Below, piece by piece: positions 33,805 to 43,169 of a DNA stretch of 64,000 nt. Within the stretch, counting starts at the first letter, position 1. Each line of letters begins with the position of its first letter. The stretch spans positions 434,001 through 498,000 of the forward strand of contig JADJCU010000002.1 in assembly GCA_016703065.1 (NCBI GenBank), written 5' to 3'. The notes below the pieces were generated by a model. It saw only the letters and a list, made by a program, of their open reading frames with translations, made no database searches and had not been told where the DNA came from. This stretch comes from a bacterium (GTDB lineage Bacteria > Electryoneota > RPQS01). The translations under genes were made by a program, and so were the position numbers.

Positions 33805-35679
33805 ATGAAATCAGCACTATTCGTACTCCTCTTGTCGGCTTTTGGAGCCGTTGCGCAGGAGACTCTGCCGCCGGACCAGCGGCTGCCGTTTGACCAAGCC
33901 AACGCTGTAGTCCGCTACGATTGTACGGCGGTGCGGGTCAATGAAGACGGTTCAGGCGAATCGCTTAGGCACTACCGGGTTGCGCTGCTGTCAGACCGTG
34001 CTGTGCGGCAATATGCGCAAGACGAGACGGTATACAATCTTGGCTATGACACGGTCGAGGTCGTAGCGGCGCGTGTGCATTTACCGGATGGTCAGGTGAT
34101 CGACGTAGATACCTCCGCGATCAAGGATGTGCCGCTGCCTGCCTTTGGCAAGTTCTATTTGCAGAACGTGCGGGAGAAGATTATTACGTTTCCGGCGCTG
34201 GAGAAAGGTGCGGAGATTGAGGTTCAGTTGCGCGAGGTGACGCACGAGCCGCCAATGGATGGAGAATTCAATCTGACAGAAGGCTTTGAGCATACCGATC
34301 CAGTGCAGACGAAGCATGTGCAAGTTTCGATGCCTGAAAGCATGCCGCTGAAGTGGAAGGTGCGCGGCGACGGCGTGGTGCACTTTGAGAAGCGCCTGGA
34401 TGATCGCATCGTGCACACGTGGATGATCCAGGATGTCGAGCAGGTGGTGCCGGAGCCGGGGATGCCTCCGTTCCCGGAAGTGTCGCGGTTGCTGCTGGCG
34501 TCGACGATTGAGGACTGGGAGACGTGGTCAAAGTGGTACACATCGCTTGCCGAGCCTGAAATGGTGGCCGACTCAAGTATTCAGGCCGAGGTTCAGGCGT
34601 TGATCAAAGGGAAGGGCCGCGAAGAAGCAATTCGGGCGATCTTCCAGTTCGTGTCCAACCGGATCCGCTATGTTGATACGGCCTTAACGGGCCGCAAGGC
34701 AGGATATAAACCTGAGTCCGCTTCAGTAACGTACCGCAACAAGTATGGCGTGTGCCGCGACAAAGCGGCGTTGATGGTGACCATGCTGCGTGAGGCAGGA
34801 ATAGAATCCAATATCACCTTGATGAATCCGTCCTGGAAGATCGACGGGGACCTGCCGGTGGATCAGTTCAATCATGCAATCGTCACCGTCTGGGAAAACG
34901 GGAATCCTGTGTATATCGATCCCACGGTCGAGAAGACAACGGAGTTCCTTGCGGCAAACGAGCAGGATCGCGCTGTGTTGACGTGCACGAAAGCCGGAGA
35001 AGACCTGGCGTGGACGCCAATCGAAGCTCCGGAGAAGAATCTATATCAGGTGGCGGCGACTAGCAAGGTGGATGAGAATGGCCGGCTGCAATCTCACGTA
35101 AAGATTAGCTCGCAGGGTTTTCCCGATCTCATCCTGCGCTCGTACATGCAGTCGATTTCGCCGCAGGAGCGCGACATCCTGTTTCAGAATCTTGTGCAAG
35201 GCATTGCGCCTACAGCGCGGCTGGACAGCCTTTCGATAAGCGATCTGCAAGACTTGAACACAGCGTTGGAGATAAACATCGACCTGACCGCCGACGATTA
35301 TGTTGTCAAAGCTGGAGACTTCTGGCTCATGAATAGCATTGCGCAGGGTCACGGATTTGATTTCCTGTCGAGCTTTCTGTTATCGGGTACCGAGTTAACC
35401 GAGCGCCGCTATCCGTTGCGTCTCGAGTCAACATTCGCCGTTCAGATGAGTGAAACGCTGGAGTACCCGAAGGGTCTCAAAGTGCGGAGCCTCCCGGAGA
35501 AAGTCGACCTTAAGCAAGCGGAATTCCGGCTTTCACGCACCTGCCAGAACAGTGGGCAAACGGTGACCGTGAAGCAGGCCTTGGACGTTGGTGCGCTTGA
35601 CATTCCGTTGGCACGTTACGGCGAGCTGTTGCAGATGGTCAACCGGTTGGACGTCTTGGAGCGGGGAAAATTGTACTGA
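33805..35679 (+). CDS. DUF3857 / transglutaminase-like exported protein
   Basis: 624 residues from ATG 33805, which is preceded by GGAAGGAAAG as a ribosome site (ATG 33787 lacks one). Signal peptide KSALFVLLLSAFGAVAQ. An N-terminal DUF3857 beta domain (to ~210) is followed by a transglutaminase-like papain-fold core with a full triad: Cys317 in YGVCRDKAAL, His357 in FNHAIV and Asp372 in YIDPT, and then a C-terminal DUF2569/beta domain. Expected in the periplasm or on the surface; the substrate is unknown. A paralogue with a lost Cys lies at 36597, with a membrane protein between them. Confidence 0.8.
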   Translation: MKSALFVLLLSAFGAVAQETLPPDQRLPFDQANAVVRYDCTAVRVNEDGSGESLRHYRVALLSDRAVRQYAQDETVYNLGYDTVEVVAARVHLPDGQVIDVDTSAIKDVPLPAFGKFYLQNVREKIITFPALEKGAEIEVQLREVTHEPPMDGEFNLTEGFEHTDPVQTKHVQVSMPESMPLKWKVRGDGVVHFEKRLDDRIVHTWMIQDVEQVVPEPGMPPFPEVSRLLLASTIEDWETWSKWYTSLAEPEMVADSSIQAEVQALIKGKGREEAIRAIFQFVSNRIRYVDTALTGRKAGYKPESASVTYRNKYGVCRDKAALMVTMLREAGIESNITLMNPSWKIDGDLPVDQFNHAIVTVWENGNPVYIDPTVEKTTEFLAANEQDRAVLTCTKAGEDLAWTPIEAPEKNLYQVAATSKVDENGRLQSHVKISSQGFPDLILRSYMQSISPQERDILFQNLVQGIAPTARLDSLSISDLQDLNTALEINIDLTADDYVVKAGDFWLMNSIAQGHGFDFLSSFLLSGTELTERRYPLRLESTFAVQMSETLEYPKGLKVRSLPEKVDLKQAEFRLSRTCQNSGQTVTVKQALDVGALDIPLARYGELLQMVNRLDVLERGKLY

Positions 35680-35779
35680 CCACCAAATCTCAGGCAAACG
35701 GGCGGTCTTAGCGGCCTTTGGGGCGAGGCGGGATTCTTGCTATAGCGTAGACCTATGCAAGATTCATTCAACACCCTTG

Positions 35780-36517
35780 ATGACGGAACGCGAGCAGGAA
35801 GAGCACCGCCAGCGCAAGATTCTCCTGGGGTTTCTCGCTTCGGCGTTCACGATTGTCGGCACGATAGTGCCATTCATGTTAACCGATCAGGCGGGCACTA
35901 TCGCGTGGTCAGTAGGCATTCTACTGGCGGGCTTCACTCTCGGGCTGCTGAATTCCCGGACGCCATGGAAGTTCCCGCTTCTGCTCACGGCCGGCTACAC
36001 GATAGCCGGGGTGCTTTTGGGCGGATGGGACGACATGAGCACTCTGCTCATGCGTCTTCAGCTTGGCGCAACGCTCGCAATACCGGCGGTGATCGGGTCC
36101 TACGCGGGGGCTGTTGTGCGCAAACTTGTGCGCGGCAGATTGCACTGGTCGGGGCACGATACGCCGCGCGTCGCCCGCATGTCGGCACTCGCGATTGGCG
36201 CGATTGCATCAATTATCTTTATCAAAGTACCGGGGCGGGCGGGTGTTCTGTATGCCGCGCTCCTGCTCCTCGCCGCAGCGCTTTATCTCGGTTACCACTA
36301 CAGCGACCGACTGTACCGCTGGGTGATTATGCTGGGCTACGGCATTCCCTTGGCCGCGCTGATGCGAACGGTGCTTGAGCTTTACCACTATCCCGAAGCA
36401 AACGGCCTCTTTCCCATTGAACTTTCGCTGGCGTTGATCGTATCCGTCTTGCCCGTGCTGTTGGGCACCATGATTGGCCGCGCCTACTACAATCACCGCC
36501 TGCATACTCATTACTGA
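35780..36517 (+). CDS. Membrane protein, unknown, between two DUF3857 genes
   Basis: 245 residues with about seven to eight hydrophobic segments (ILLGFLASAFTIVGTIVPFML, GILLAGFTLGLL, VLYAALLLLAAALYLGYHY, LSLALIVSVLPVLLGTMIG). Start ATG 35780 (MTEREQEEHRQRK); upstream in-frame sequence is the tail of the previous gene read in another frame. I do not recognise the family. It is 100 nt after the first DUF3857 gene and 80 nt before the second, suggesting a three-gene unit. Confidence 0.6.
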   Translation: MTEREQEEHRQRKILLGFLASAFTIVGTIVPFMLTDQAGTIAWSVGILLAGFTLGLLNSRTPWKFPLLLTAGYTIAGVLLGGWDDMSTLLMRLQLGATLAIPAVIGSYAGAVVRKLVRGRLHWSGHDTPRVARMSALAIGAIASIIFIKVPGRAGVLYAALLLLAAALYLGYHYSDRLYRWVIMLGYGIPLAALMRTVLELYHYPEANGLFPIELSLALIVSVLPVLLGTMIGRAYYNHRLHTHY

Positions 36518-36596
36518 CCGATCTGTCCGCGGGCGCGGCGCAACTCAATGCGCCGCGCCACTTTCCGCTACCGCTCCTCTTTCGCTCACACATTCT

Positions 36597-38526
36597 ATGC
36601 AGCTACTTCTTCTGCCAATCTTCTTGGCACTCCTCTTCGCTCCAGTCGGGCAGGCAGCTCCTGTTCCCGCTGGGGTCGACTCGGCCGTTGCAGTCTCGCC
36701 TAACGCTGACGATTTTCCCGACGCTTCAATCATCGTGCTATGGGACCGCCGTGTGCTTGACGTGGATTCTGCGGGCGCGGGCACAATGTGGGTAGATCAA
36801 TGTATCAAATTGCTGGACGAACGGGCCAAAGACGAACAAGGTGATCGGTCGATTCGCTTTGACGCGGAGCGCGACACTGTGATATTTGAGAGCGTTCGCA
36901 CCCGGCTCGCGGATGGCACGTGGATCGAGCCTGAGCCCGACGCGTATACGGTTACCAGTGCGCCTGAGGTGCAGTGGGCTTCAGCATATTCGCAGTTGAA
37001 ACAGCAAAATGTAAGCTTCCCGGGTCTGGCCGCAGGCGCTGTGATCTATTGGAAGTATTGCGTGGCGCCGAAGCCGGGGCGGGAGCCGTGGGCGGATGAC
37101 TATCAGGGTGGAGTGCTTGGCTTTGGCGGTTTTGAACCCGTGAAAGAGCAGCGTTTCGAGATTAGGTCGGAACAGTCGCTCAATATCCAATACGAGCTGC
37201 AGAACTCTGATAATCTTCCTTTGGAAAGCGTGGACGGCACGCGCCGCTCCCCTGGTTTGGATGTTCAACGATCTCGCTCAGCTCACTCCCGAACCAAATA
37301 TGGTGCCGAGTTCGCATCTGATCCCGCGCCTCGTGTTCACATCATTTTCGGATTGGGCCGAGTGCGGCCTTTACGTCGGGGAGCGGTTCTGGCAATCGGT
37401 GGAATCGGCGAATATGGCCTTGACACAGTTTCAAGCGTTGGCCGCGCTGCCTGGCCTGGCTGCGCGTCCTTCGGTGCAAAATATCGCGTTTTGGGTGCAG
37501 CAGAACATTCGCAGCGTGCCGTTGTCTTTGGGTGCAGTAGGCTATGAGCCGAATTCGGCAAATGATGTTTGGAAAAATCGCTATGGCGATGTGCGCGATA
37601 AGCTGGTGCTATTGGCGGCCCTGTTAGGCGGTCAAGGGATACCGTCGTATCCGGTGCTCATGCAGGCGTCGAGTGCTCCGTTCAGTGCGCTGCCAGCGTT
37701 AGAGCAGTTCAGTCATGCGATTCTGGCCGTGCCGCTTGGCGAGGATACGCTGTATCTTGATCCGATGCCCAGGTTCACTCCGCCGAATGAGATTTCGTAC
37801 GGGCGGACGCAGGGCATGGCGTGTCAGATGATTTTGGGCGCACCGCTGCTGACGCCGGCGAAGGAGCTCGTGAAGGTTGATCGGCACGCGAGCACACGGA
37901 TGTCAGTGCGGCTCGACAGCGCAGGAACCTTAAGGGGCCGTGCAGATTGTGAGGCGGTGGGAGACTATGGCGCCTCGGCGCGCAGCATGTTCAGTGACCA
38001 AAAAGAGCTTGAGCGTGACATCTATTTCCAGAGTGCAGCGTCGCGAGTCGGGCAGGGGGCGAAGGTGCTGGATACAGCCGTATCGGATCCCGAGCAGCTG
38101 ACGCAGCCGATGACCGCAAGTCTCGAATTTGAGTGCGCGGACTTCGCGGTTCAGCAGGATGACCTGATGCTGGTCGAAATGCCGGTCACGCCGTTTACGT
38201 TCGCCGTATCGGGATTCTATCCGTCGATGCCAGTCGTAACGTATCCGGTGGACCTCCCGATCGAGGGTAAGACCGAGACGACGACTGTTTTGACCTTTCC
38301 CCGGGGTTACAAGGTTTCATACCTGCCTCCGCCGTTGATCGTTGAGAATCCATACGTCTCATTGTCACTCGTTCCGAAGCCTCTCGATGATAGAATCGAG
38401 TGGACGCAAAGCCTTCTCTATAAACAGGACTACGTACCTGTCGCGGAGTATGGTGTGTTGCGCGCTGCGTTTGAGCAGCTTGTAGCCCCTAAGAATCGTT
38501 TGCTCGTGCTCGAGAAGATGGAATAG
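36597..38526 (+). CDS. DUF3857 / inactive transglutaminase-like paralogue (frameshifted)
   Basis: About 642 residues once corrected. Signal peptide MQLLLLPIFLALLFAPVGQA, then a DUF3857 domain (SIIVLWDRRVLDVDSAGAG). The first frame continues to 37547 with unrelated residues; removing one C at 37244-37245 gives DGTRAPLVWMFNDLAQLTPE and the frame then runs to 38526. In the papain-fold core the nucleophile is replaced: RYGDVRDKLVLLAALL has Val (~332) where the first paralogue has Cys, while FSHAILAV and YLDPM keep the His and Asp. The codon is GTG and the flanking frame is clean, so this is not an indel effect. Probably a binding or regulatory pseudoenzyme. Confidence 0.75.
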
Positions 38527-38558
38527 GGTTCGGGAAGGGGGGCCGACGGGGGCTCCGG

Positions 38559-38587
38559 TTGACAAAGCCAAAAGTTTTCCGTAGTTT
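38559..38587 (+). promoter_or_regulatory. Probable promoter of the nuo operon
   Basis: A perfect -35 TTGACA (38559-38564) and a weaker -10 TAGTTT (38582-38587) are spaced by 17 bases in the 217-base gap before nuoA. The leader would be about 150 nt. Confidence 0.5.
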
Positions 38588-38743
38588 AACGCACAATTGG
38601 GCATGCACATGGCAGGCTATGGATAATCGCAAGATTTTGATTTGATTGGACTTGCGGTAGATTCGACCCTTCTCGTGCGCTTCGGCACCGATTTGTAGCG
38701 ACCTCGTGAAAAACGTAGCAAGCTTAGCCTCCTCCCGCCCGCC

Positions 38744-39115
38744 ATGCCGGACGTCCTCCATAATAACAATTTAGTCGTGTTTTTGGTCCTGCTCGCGGCG
38801 GTGGCTGCGGTAGTGGGGCTGTTTGTTGGGTTGACCGTACTGGTCGGGCCGAAACACCCGAACGAGACGAAGAACGCCCCGTTTGAATCCGGCTGGATTT
38901 CTAAGACGGATGCCACTCAGCCGTTCCCAATTAAGTACTACCTCGTGGCCATCTTGTTTGTCGTGTTCGACATCGAGGTGGCCTTTTTGTATCCGTGGGC
39001 GGTGAGTTTCCGCAATTTGGGGATGATCGGATTTGTCTCGATGGTCGTGTTCCTCGCCATCTTATCGGTGGGGTTGTATTACGCCGTAAAGAAGCGCGTG
39101 TTGGAGTGGAAATAG
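38744..39115 (+). CDS. nuoA: NADH-quinone oxidoreductase subunit A
   Basis: 123-residue membrane subunit of respiratory complex I near the quinone site. Three membrane helices and the conserved loop NAPFESGW (~44-51), then FPIKYYLVAILFVVFDIEVA with the acidic FDIE motif, and the C-terminal YYAVKKRVLEWK. First gene of nuoA-I; the next ATG is one base after its stop. Confidence 0.96.
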   Translation: MPDVLHNNNLVVFLVLLAAVAAVVGLFVGLTVLVGPKHPNETKNAPFESGWISKTDATQPFPIKYYLVAILFVVFDIEVAFLYPWAVSFRNLGMIGFVSMVVFLAILSVGLYYAVKKRVLEWK

Positions 39116-39116
39116 A

Positions 39117-39621
39117 ATGAGCGAGCTGCTGCAGACTCCGATGATGGACATGACGCGTTCTATGTCCGGCGCGGTGATGACGACGAAGTTTGATAAGCTG
39201 TTGGGCTGGGCACGCAAGTATTCACTGTTTCAATATCCGTTCGTGACGGCGTGCTGCGGCATGGAGTACATGGCGACGGCCTGCTCGCACTACGATATTG
39301 ACCGCTTCGGCGCGGCGTTCGCGCGCTTTTCACCCCGGCAGGCGGACGTGATTTGGGTGGTGGGGACGATCAGCCATAAGATCGCGCCGATTTTGAAGAC
39401 GATTTACGATCAGACGGCCGATCCGAAGTGGGTGGTGAGTTTTGGCGCATGCGCAAGCTGCGGCGGACCGTATGATAACTATGCAACGGTGCAGGGGATC
39501 GGACACGATTGTTCCGGTGGATGTCTATATAGCAGGGTGTCCTCCGCGCCCTGAAGCCGTCCTTGACGGCCTGCTGAAGCTGCAAGACCTGATTCAGAAT
39601 CAGAAGCACGAGTGGAAATAG
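39117..39621 (+). CDS. nuoB: NADH-quinone oxidoreductase subunit B (frameshifted)
   Basis: Carries the terminal cluster N2 that reduces quinone. The ligands TACCGMEYMA (two adjacent Cys) and FGACASCGG are in the first frame, but it then stops at 39554. Removing one G at 39501-39502 gives QGIDTIVPVDVYIAGCPPRP, restoring the fourth Cys, and the frame continues to KHEWK and a TAG at 39619-39621, 167 residues as usual. Co-transcribed with nuoA. The rest of the operon resumes 1.26 kb on, after two unrelated genes. Confidence 0.93.
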
Positions 39622-39670
39622 TGTAGCTTGCGTACCGAACCACGAGGCCCGGTTCCGGAGTCTCTGCACA

Positions 39671-39913
39671 TTGGTCTTTGTCATAATCTTTTTGCCTGTC
39701 CTTATGCGTTGGGAAATCGACTTCCCACTGAAATGTCGACAAACGATTGCCCACGAGTTTGGTCATTCTGTTGGACTGACACATCCCGCGAATAGCACCG
39801 TTCCTGCTACGATCATGTCAAGCGCTGTCTTTGACACCCTACAACGTTTCAGTCTTCCTGTGCTTATTTACTCGGATAGCAGCAAAGCGCAAATAAGTGT
39901 TCGGAGAGACTAG
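39671..39913 (+). pseudogene. C-terminal fragment of a metzincin-type zinc metalloprotease
   Basis: The frame holds TIAHEFGHSVGLTHP followed by ATIMSSAVFD: a HExGHxxGxxH zinc site and a Met-turn as in matrixin/archaemetzincin-like proteases. Only ~80 residues are present and the N-terminal half of the catalytic domain is absent, since nuoB ends 49 nt upstream. I read it as a decayed or truncated insertion between nuoB and nuoC. It is followed within a few bases by the next gene. The stretch looks less GC-rich than the nuo genes on both sides. Confidence 0.55.
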
Positions 39914-39914
39914 A

Positions 39915-40879
39915 ATGTCGAGAGCACGATTGACAATAGTTCAGCTGACTCTGCTTCTACTACTTTGTTTGACTAGTAATGCTGCTGGCGATGGCCCTTT
40001 GGATGTTATCACTTTCTCTCGAGGTGCGTGGTTGGGTTACACACCCGAACGCAATTGTCCAGCCTGCGAATGGAATCAGCAATGGCCGGATTCGGCACTA
40101 TTTAATGATGTGACTGTGATCGCGGGCCATTTACCCGACTTAGGATATCCATTCCATTTTTCCATCGCGAGCAATATCAACGATACCTTGTCCATAAATA
40201 TTGGCCTTTTCAATCGCAGTTGGACCGAAGAGTACGACTTAACTGGACAAGATCCTAAGGATTGGTTTGAGCCGGTGGTCTTTCAGACGTTTGTGCAAGA
40301 TTCCAGCGGCCCAAAGTTTCGAGAAATAGGAGAATTAGGATTCGAGTTCAAGGGTTGGTCATATCAACTGAGTGCAGTTACTCAACCAGCGCAGATTCCG
40401 CCTGCAAATTCCCACTACTCAGTCAGGTACTATGTCTGGAATTTGCCGCAAGGTCGTTACCAGCTTTGCATCGCACCCACGGTGAATGCGCCGGAGGATT
40501 TTCACGGTATTTCTCGAGGCTACTGTTCGAAAACTACCCAGCCAAATCACTTGCGGACACGATAAACGCGTATGAAGCTTGTTTTCTTCGGGCCATGGAC
40601 GACACGAACTTTGGGGCAGCGGACGCTTGGGCGGACACGATTCTGAGTCTACACAAGGATTCAGTTCCCGGGAATGCGCTGAAAGCACGATCAAGTCTGG
40701 CGCTTGGGGATACGGCTTCTGCGAAATCGGCCTATGAATACGCAATAGAAAGCCTGACAAATGGATATGATGCGTTGATGCCCGACTCGACCGCCCGTCC
40801 TTTGACGGCGGCCGAGAAGAACTACATGGATTGGATTGACGTGATGCTCCATTACAATTACGAATCCTTGAACAAATAG
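39915..40879 (+). CDS. Exported protein of unknown function inside the nuo operon (frameshifted)
   Basis: About 321 residues with signal peptide LTIVQLTLLLLLCLTSNAAG. The first ~190 residues are beta-rich (ITFSRGAWLGYTPERNCPAC, YSVRYYVWNLPQGRYQLCIA). One missing base near 40503-40508 breaks the frame; the second frame reads FSRLLFENYPAKSLADTINA and a TPR-like helical end (SVPGNALKARSSLALGDTAS), stopping at 40879. No family recognised. The stop is 2 nt before the TTG of nuoC, so any transcript through nuo must cross it. Base use is more AT-rich than in the nuo genes, consistent with later insertion. Confidence 0.6.
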
Positions 40880-40881
40880 CC

Positions 40882-41358
40882 TTGTCTAAATTCCCCGAAC
40901 ACATAGCGATTGAGAAGTCACACCCGACGGCTGTGCTGGATTGGCACGAGCAGTTTGGCGATCGCACCTTGATTATTGAGGCAAAGCAGATTGTGGACGT
41001 AATGACGATCCTGCGGGACGCGTTCGGCTACAATATGCTGGTGGACCTGACGGCGGTGGACTACCTGCCGCGCCGCCCGCGCTTTGAAATGGTCTACCAC
41101 CTGATGAACGTGGACAGCCACACGCGCCTGCGCGTGAAGGTGCAGCTCGAAGAATCACATCCGCGCATCGCGACGTTGATTCCGCTTTATCCGATTGCCG
41201 ACTGGCTCGAACGCGAAGTCTGGGACCTGTTCGGCATTAAGTTTGAGGGCCATACGAACATGAAGCGGCTAATGCTTTACGAAGAATTCGAAGGCCATCC
41301 CCTCCGCAAAGACTACCCGAAGACCAAGCGCCAGCCGCTCATCGGTCCGCAGAACTAA
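40882..41358 (+). CDS. nuoC: NADH-quinone oxidoreductase subunit C
   Basis: 158-residue 30-kDa-type subunit of the complex I peripheral arm. Signature LIPLYPIADWLEREVWDLFGIKFEGH, here seen as ADWLEREVWDLFGI, and HPLRKDYP near the end. Not fused to nuoD. It begins with TTG (MSKFPEHIAIEKSHP) 2 nt after the inserted exported-protein gene, a weak start that the insertion may have shaped. Confidence 0.95.
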   Translation: MSKFPEHIAIEKSHPTAVLDWHEQFGDRTLIIEAKQIVDVMTILRDAFGYNMLVDLTAVDYLPRRPRFEMVYHLMNVDSHTRLRVKVQLEESHPRIATLIPLYPIADWLEREVWDLFGIKFEGHTNMKRLMLYEEFEGHPLRKDYPKTKRQPLIGPQN

Positions 41359-41364
41359 TTCCAC

Positions 41365-42624
41365 ATGTCCGAAGTCGACATCTTATCCGCCGTTACGCCC
41401 GCCTTGCCGCCGGACGAGCCTGAGTTTCAGCAGAAAGAAATGCTGCTGAACGTCGGGCCTGCGCATCCTGCTATGCACGGGATTATCCGCATCCTCGCTA
41501 AGCTTGAAGGCGAGCTGGTGGTTGAGTCGGATGTGGAGATTGGCTATTTGCACCGGGCGTTCGAGAAGAGCTGCGAAGAGAGCACGTGGAATCAGGCGAT
41601 TATCTACACGGACCGACTGAACTACGTCTCGGCGGCGATTAACAATATCGGCTACTGCATGGCGGTCGAGAAGCTGTTGGGTATTGAGCTTCCCCCGCGC
41701 GGGCAATATATTCGCGTGCTGATGAGCGAGATCTCACGTATCGGTGATCATCTGACGTGTGTCGGTGCGTCGGCGATGGAGTTAGGCGGCTTCACGGTCT
41801 TCCTGTATATGATCAAGGGCCGTGAGTATTGCTGGGAACTGATTGAAGAGTATTGCGGCGCGCGTGTGACGACGGCAGCGGCGCGAGTCGGCGGGATGCC
41901 GTATGACCTGCCGGAAGGGTTCCTCGACAAGTGCCTGTGGGTGATCAAAGAGGTGCGCGAGATATTGCGCGAGTGCGATATTCTGTTGACGAACAACCGC
42001 ATCTTCGTCGAGCGCATGGAGAACGTCGGAGTGATGAGCGCGGAGCGCGCGATTGCGTGGGGTTGGACCGGCCCGTGCTTGCGCGGGAGCGGCGTAGCCT
42101 ATGATGTGCGCAAGGACTTCCCGTATTTGGTCTACGATCAACTCGATTGGGAAGTGCCGGTGGGCCGTCGCGGTGACAATCTCGACCGCTACCTCGTGCG
42201 CATGGAAGAGATGGAGCAGAGCTGCCGCATCATCGAGCAGTGCGTGGCCAAGATGCCGGGCGGCCCGATCAATTGCAGCGACAAGACGGTCGTGCTGCCG
42301 GACAAGAAGGACACGTACGGGAATATTGAAGGCTTGATGAATCACTTCAAGCTGATTATGTACGGTCACGGGATTCGCGTGCCGGCGGGCGAATGCTATT
42401 TCCCGGTAGAAGCGGCCAACGGCGAACTTGGCTTCTATATCGTGAGTCATCCTGACGAGCATTCGAAAGACGGTTGCAATGACCGCGCATGGCGCGTGCG
42501 CTGCCGTCCGCCGTGCTTGAACATGGTGGCGAGCTTGCCGGAGACGATCAACAACTACATGATCGCCGACATCGTTCCGACCTTCGGGTCCGTGAACATG
42601 ATTGGCGGCGAGCTGGACAGATAG
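41365..42624 (+). CDS. nuoD: NADH-quinone oxidoreductase subunit D
   Basis: 419-residue 49-kDa subunit forming the quinone cavity with NuoB. Conserved NVGPAHPAMHGIIRI near 30, YLHRAFEKSCEE near 64, the SRIGDHLTCVGASAMELG segment near 125 and the C-terminal DIVPTFGSVNMIGGELDR. Quinone-site His-Pro (AHPAMHG) is present. Starts 6 nt after nuoC; ATG. Confidence 0.97.
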   Translation: MSEVDILSAVTPALPPDEPEFQQKEMLLNVGPAHPAMHGIIRILAKLEGELVVESDVEIGYLHRAFEKSCEESTWNQAIIYTDRLNYVSAAINNIGYCMAVEKLLGIELPPRGQYIRVLMSEISRIGDHLTCVGASAMELGGFTVFLYMIKGREYCWELIEEYCGARVTTAAARVGGMPYDLPEGFLDKCLWVIKEVREILRECDILLTNNRIFVERMENVGVMSAERAIAWGWTGPCLRGSGVAYDVRKDFPYLVYDQLDWEVPVGRRGDNLDRYLVRMEEMEQSCRIIEQCVAKMPGGPINCSDKTVVLPDKKDTYGNIEGLMNHFKLIMYGHGIRVPAGECYFPVEAANGELGFYIVSHPDEHSKDGCNDRAWRVRCRPPCLNMVASLPETINNYMIADIVPTFGSVNMIGGELDR

Positions 42625-42629
42625 AGCAC

Positions 42630-43169
42630 ATGGCCATTCCGGAAACACTGAAGAAGAAAGCGGAAGAGATACTCTTTCGCTACCCTGAGGACAGACGGCG
42701 CTCCGGTCTGATTCCGTTGCTGTTTGAAGTGCAGCGGGAATTGGGCTGGATCACGCCCGAGGCGGAATCGTGGGTCGTTGAGACGCTTGGCGTGACGGAC
42801 GTAAACGTGCGCGAAGTCATCACGTTTTACTCGATGATGCGCGCGGAGCCAAGCGGTAAGTATCTGATTCAGTTTTGTCAGAATATCTCGTGTTGTTTGA
42901 CGGGCGGAGAAGAAATTCAGAAGCATGTCGAGCACAAACTGGGGATTCATCCGGGCGAGACGACGAAAGACGGTCTGTTCACTCTGAAATGCGTTGAATG
43001 TTTGGGTGGTTGTTCGTGGGGTCCGATGATGCTGATCAACGAGGATCAGTATTTCCAATTGACGGTCGAGAAGCTCGACCGGATCATTCATGGCCTGAAA
43101 GCGGGCGAACCCGTACCGGCGGACAATCCGACTCCGCTCTTGGGGAATGTCGCGGGGGAGAAAGTCTGA
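42630..43169 (+). CDS. nuoE: NADH-quinone oxidoreductase subunit E
   Basis: 179-residue thioredoxin-like subunit binding a [2Fe-2S] cluster (N1a). The Cys ligands are in QFCQNISCC and VECLGGCSW. True start is ATG 42630 (MAIPETLKKKAEEI), 5 nt after the nuoD stop; the frame is open further upstream only as an out-of-frame reading of nuoD. Stop overlaps the nuoF ATG (TGATG). Confidence 0.95.
   Translation: MAIPETLKKKAEEILFRYPEDRRRSGLIPLLFEVQRELGWITPEAESWVVETLGVTDVNVREVITFYSMMRAEPSGKYLIQFCQNISCCLTGGEEIQKHVEHKLGIHPGETTKDGLFTLKCVECLGGCSWGPMMLINEDQYFQLTVEKLDRIIHGLKAGEPVPADNPTPLLGNVAGEKV

Noticed and set aside
39480..39560. Premature stop of nuoB read as selenocysteine or programmed frameshift
   Set aside because: The stop appears only after the frame has already left the conserved sequence; removing one G restores the family C-terminus, and no slippery site is seen.
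41782..42648. A 288-codon frame antisense to nuoD
   Set aside because: It is His/Arg/Ala-rich mirror sequence of a highly conserved gene, without start context or homology.
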